From MGBC120314 sp051877855 (GTDB taxonomy: Bacteria > Bacillota > Clostridia > Lachnospirales > Lachnospiraceae): a stretch of 17,504 nucleotides of DNA. Every line of letters starts with the position of its first letter. Positions within the stretch are counted from its first letter, which is position 1. Shown piece after piece: positions 16,087-17,504 of the stretch. A program made the translations under genes and the position numbers. Under the pieces are notes generated by a model. The model was not told where the DNA came from. It did not search any database and was given only the letters and a program-made list of their open reading frames with translations. The stretch covers positions 1 through 17,504 of the forward strand of contig JBJEJH010000003.1 of assembly GCA_051877855.1 (NCBI GenBank), written 5' to 3'.

Positions 16087-16233
16087 TTACTAATATGGCG
16101 ATAAAGTCAGCCGGCTTATAGTGATTTGATGTTGCAAAAGTTCTTACTTCATTACCGACCTTTACACTCCCTGCCGAAACACCAATACAAAAATCAAACT
16201 TTATTCTGTTCTACAGACAATAATCAAAAACTC

Positions 16234-17082
16234 CTATCTCATTTTATCAATTAATTGCTTTTCAATATCGTCTTCATATTTTTTAATGATTTCTTCCACT
16301 AGTGGTTCGATCATTAATTCCTTTGCTAAAGATTTTGTTTTATTTCGAGCCTCGTAAAAATAGCCAATAATACTAAACACAATGGCTCCCACAAAATTTA
16401 CCATCAGATCCTTCATAGTATCTATAATGCCAATATCCAAATATCCACCATTTACAACAAATGTATTTCCCTCTTCTGTTTCTATTATAGTCTTTGTTAT
16501 TTGAGATACACGAATAGGAATCTGAGTCTTATTCTCATCTATAGTTACAGAACTAATACTTGAGACAATAAAATCTTTTTGCATATCAAGATAGAAACAT
16601 TGATCACATGTAAACTCTATAAATTCCCAAATTACCCCAACAGTCATAGAAAAACAAAAAGCTACCATTGCCAGATAAAATGGTGACAATCGAATTGATC
16701 GACTACCTCTGTTTAGGATATTGAACATTGAAAACCCTATTGCCGCACATAGAAATCCGTTTATTGTATGTAGCATCGTGTCCCATCCTGGAATTGCGGT
16801 GTAGTATTTGTTCACTTCTCCAAGGATCTCAGCAGCAAAAATAAACAGATAGATAATAATCTGGAATACCGGAGGTATTTCTACTTTAAGTAATTGTTCA
16901 AACAAGGATGGCAACAAAAATAAAACTAACGACAAAATACAGATTGCTAAGCTCTCATAATTGTGGGTAAATGCACATCGAATAGATGTAATTATTACTA
17001 ATACCCTCAATATGGAATAGACTATAAACTGCTTTTTATTCAATGCAATTCTTGCTTTTAATCGTTTGACATATTTTCTCAT
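16234..17082 (-). CDS. DUF2238-like polytopic membrane protein
   Basis: A 282-residue membrane protein with about six predicted helices (about 19-38, 44-62, 70-89, 102-122, 133-155, 220-242). Conserved-looking polar residues sit in or near helices: GWDTMLHTINGF (D101, H105), GVIWEFIEF (E153) and DTMKDLMVNFVGA (D221, D225). This is the pattern of the DUF2238 family. Between helices 5 and 6 lies a soluble insert (about 160-215), with a Thr/Ile/Glu-rich stretch and a DxG motif. The C-terminal 40 residues are a charged amphipathic helix. The function is unknown. The gene follows the P-type ATPase end by 106 bases with its own candidate promoter, and runs convergent to the merR-type gene. No strong ribosome binding site is seen. 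Confidence 0.75.
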   Translation of the reverse strand: MRKYVKRLKARIALNKKQFIVYSILRVLVIITSIRCAFTHNYESLAICILSLVLFLLPSLFEQLLKVEIPPVFQIIIYLFIFAAEILGEVNKYYTAIPGWDTMLHTINGFLCAAIGFSMFNILNRGSRSIRLSPFYLAMVAFCFSMTVGVIWEFIEFTCDQCFYLDMQKDFIVSSISSVTIDENKTQIPIRVSQITKTIIETEEGNTFVVNGGYLDIGIIDTMKDLMVNFVGAIVFSIIGYFYEARNKTKSLAKELMIEPLVEEIIKKYEDDIEKQLIDKMR

Positions 17083-17107
17083 ATTATTTGACCACTCTCA
17101 CAAAAAA

Positions 17108-17136
17108 TATATATAATCTTTTCCATAAAGTATCAA
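17108..17136 (-). promoter_or_regulatory. Candidate promoter of the DUF2238-like gene
   Basis: On the minus strand, TTGATA (17131-17136) and TATATA (17108-17113) are separated by 17 bases, 26 bases before the ATG at 17082. It is in very AT-rich DNA, so some chance matches are expected. Confidence 0.4.
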
Positions 17137-17188
17137 CCTACATATTCCTTAAAATCAAATGCGATAGCAAGCTTTGTAGTTGTCTTTC

Positions 17189-17504
17189 TCATACTCCTCT
17201 TCTCCTTTTCTTATTTCGTAACAAATAGCACCAATCCACAAATTTTTCCAAATATCTTAAAAATGATTCTGCTGCAAATGAAAACATAATAAATAAAAGA
17301 ATACACTCTAACGACATTGCTTCTAAAGCAAATAAATGATTAAAAAATACGCCGGTAAGAACCAATGCAATCATATTTCCAATCAACACTACCATTCGTA
17401 GTGTATTCATTGGTCGACTTACCTTAAATAAAACCATAAAACCAATAATAGAAAGCAATAATGTTGCAGCTGTAGATATATCTGCATTGTTAAGATGAAA
17501 TGCC
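17189..17504 (-). CDS. C-terminal end of a probable P-type cation-transporting ATPase (cut by the right edge)
   Basis: The frame is open to the window edge and stops at 17189 (TGA), giving the last 104 residues of a longer protein. It reads into the window as AFHLNNADISTAATLLLSIIG, then VLFKVSRPMNTLR, which matches the region of the last two membrane helices of cation-ATPase E-type P-ATPases (an ...LLVLFKV..P.N..R... turn followed by a second helix). The sequence ends with a further hydrophobic stretch and a basic tail (NKKRRRGV). A separate small protein starting at the internal TTG at 17458 is less likely, because the upstream frame stays open and hydrophobic/helical in character. The catalytic domains (DKTG) are outside the window, so the family call is moderate. 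Confidence 0.6.
   Translation of the reverse strand, partial: AFHLNNADISTAATLLLSIIGFMVLFKVSRPMNTLRMVVLIGNMIALVLTGVFFNHLFALEAMSLECILLFIMFSFAAESFLRYLEKFVDWCYLLRNKKRRRGV

Noticed and set aside
16200..16225. Imperfect hairpin (TTATT-CTGT / ACAG-AC-AATAA) between the convergent genes
   Set aside because: The stem is short and AT-rich with a bulge, and the T tract is poor, so I do not call it a terminator. I see no convincing terminator in 16087-16233.
17189..17458. Separate 89-residue membrane protein starting at TTG 17458
   Set aside because: The frame stays open to the window edge and reads as part of a longer membrane protein, so an internal TTG start is not needed.
1..17504. CRISPR arrays, tRNA or rRNA genes, insertion sequences, attachment sites
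   Set aside because: No regularly spaced repeats, no cloverleaf or rRNA-like stretches, and no transposase or integrase frame seen on either strand.

Overview
The window looks like chromosomal DNA of a gut-type, low-to-moderate GC Gram-positive, most likely a Lachnospiraceae-like member of the Clostridia. The grounds are AT-rich intergenic DNA with TATAAT-type promoters, strong AAGGAG/GGAGG ribosome binding sites, a lipobox protein, a sortase-type C-terminus (SPQTG), InlB-type surface repeats, and 'large-hybrid-kinase plus substrate-binding lipoprotein' and LytS-type signalling genes. This assignment is inference; there is no rRNA or marker gene here. All genes except one (a MerR regulator) lie on the minus strand.

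Layout from left to right. (1) 1-2905: the N-terminal part of a large secreted surface protein with InlB B-type repeats and a jelly-roll-like module; it runs off the left edge. It has a plausible activator-type promoter region at about 2989-3042. (2) 3123-4376: a stand-alone AAA_14/DUF4143 ATPase with its own promoter and a small dyad just downstream of it. (3) 4508-13174: a probable six-gene signalling operon on the minus strand, with a promoter at 13146-13174 and a terminator at 4508-4547. Its gene order is ABC_sub_bind lipoprotein, 1296-residue hybrid histidine kinase, unrecognised 117-residue protein, HD-domain protein, LytS-type 7TM kinase, and a response regulator with a SARP-like DNA-binding half. 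(4) 13199-15191: an SPQTG-anchored surface protein with its terminator. (5) 15313-16086: a divergent MerR regulator with a GyrI-like effector domain. The shared 122-bp spacer holds a 26-bp imperfect dyad inside a 19-bp promoter spacer, the hallmark of MerR control. (6) 16234-17504: a DUF2238-like membrane protein and the C-terminal end of a probable P-type cation ATPase, cut by the right edge.

How the parts may work together. The lipoprotein has no permease or ATPase partner here, so I infer that it presents a small ligand to the hybrid kinase. That kinase has two extracellular sensor modules, a dead first DHp helix (His replaced by Ser), a live second kinase core, a receiver and an Hpt domain, but no DNA-binding output. 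The only DNA-binding response regulator in the operon is the last gene, translationally coupled to a second kinase, so two sensory inputs may converge on one regulator. The most notable observations are the duplicated-sensor kinase, the two-kinase/one-regulator operon with an orphan binding protein, and the MerR operator that ties a surface adhesin-like protein to a GyrI-type effector sensor.
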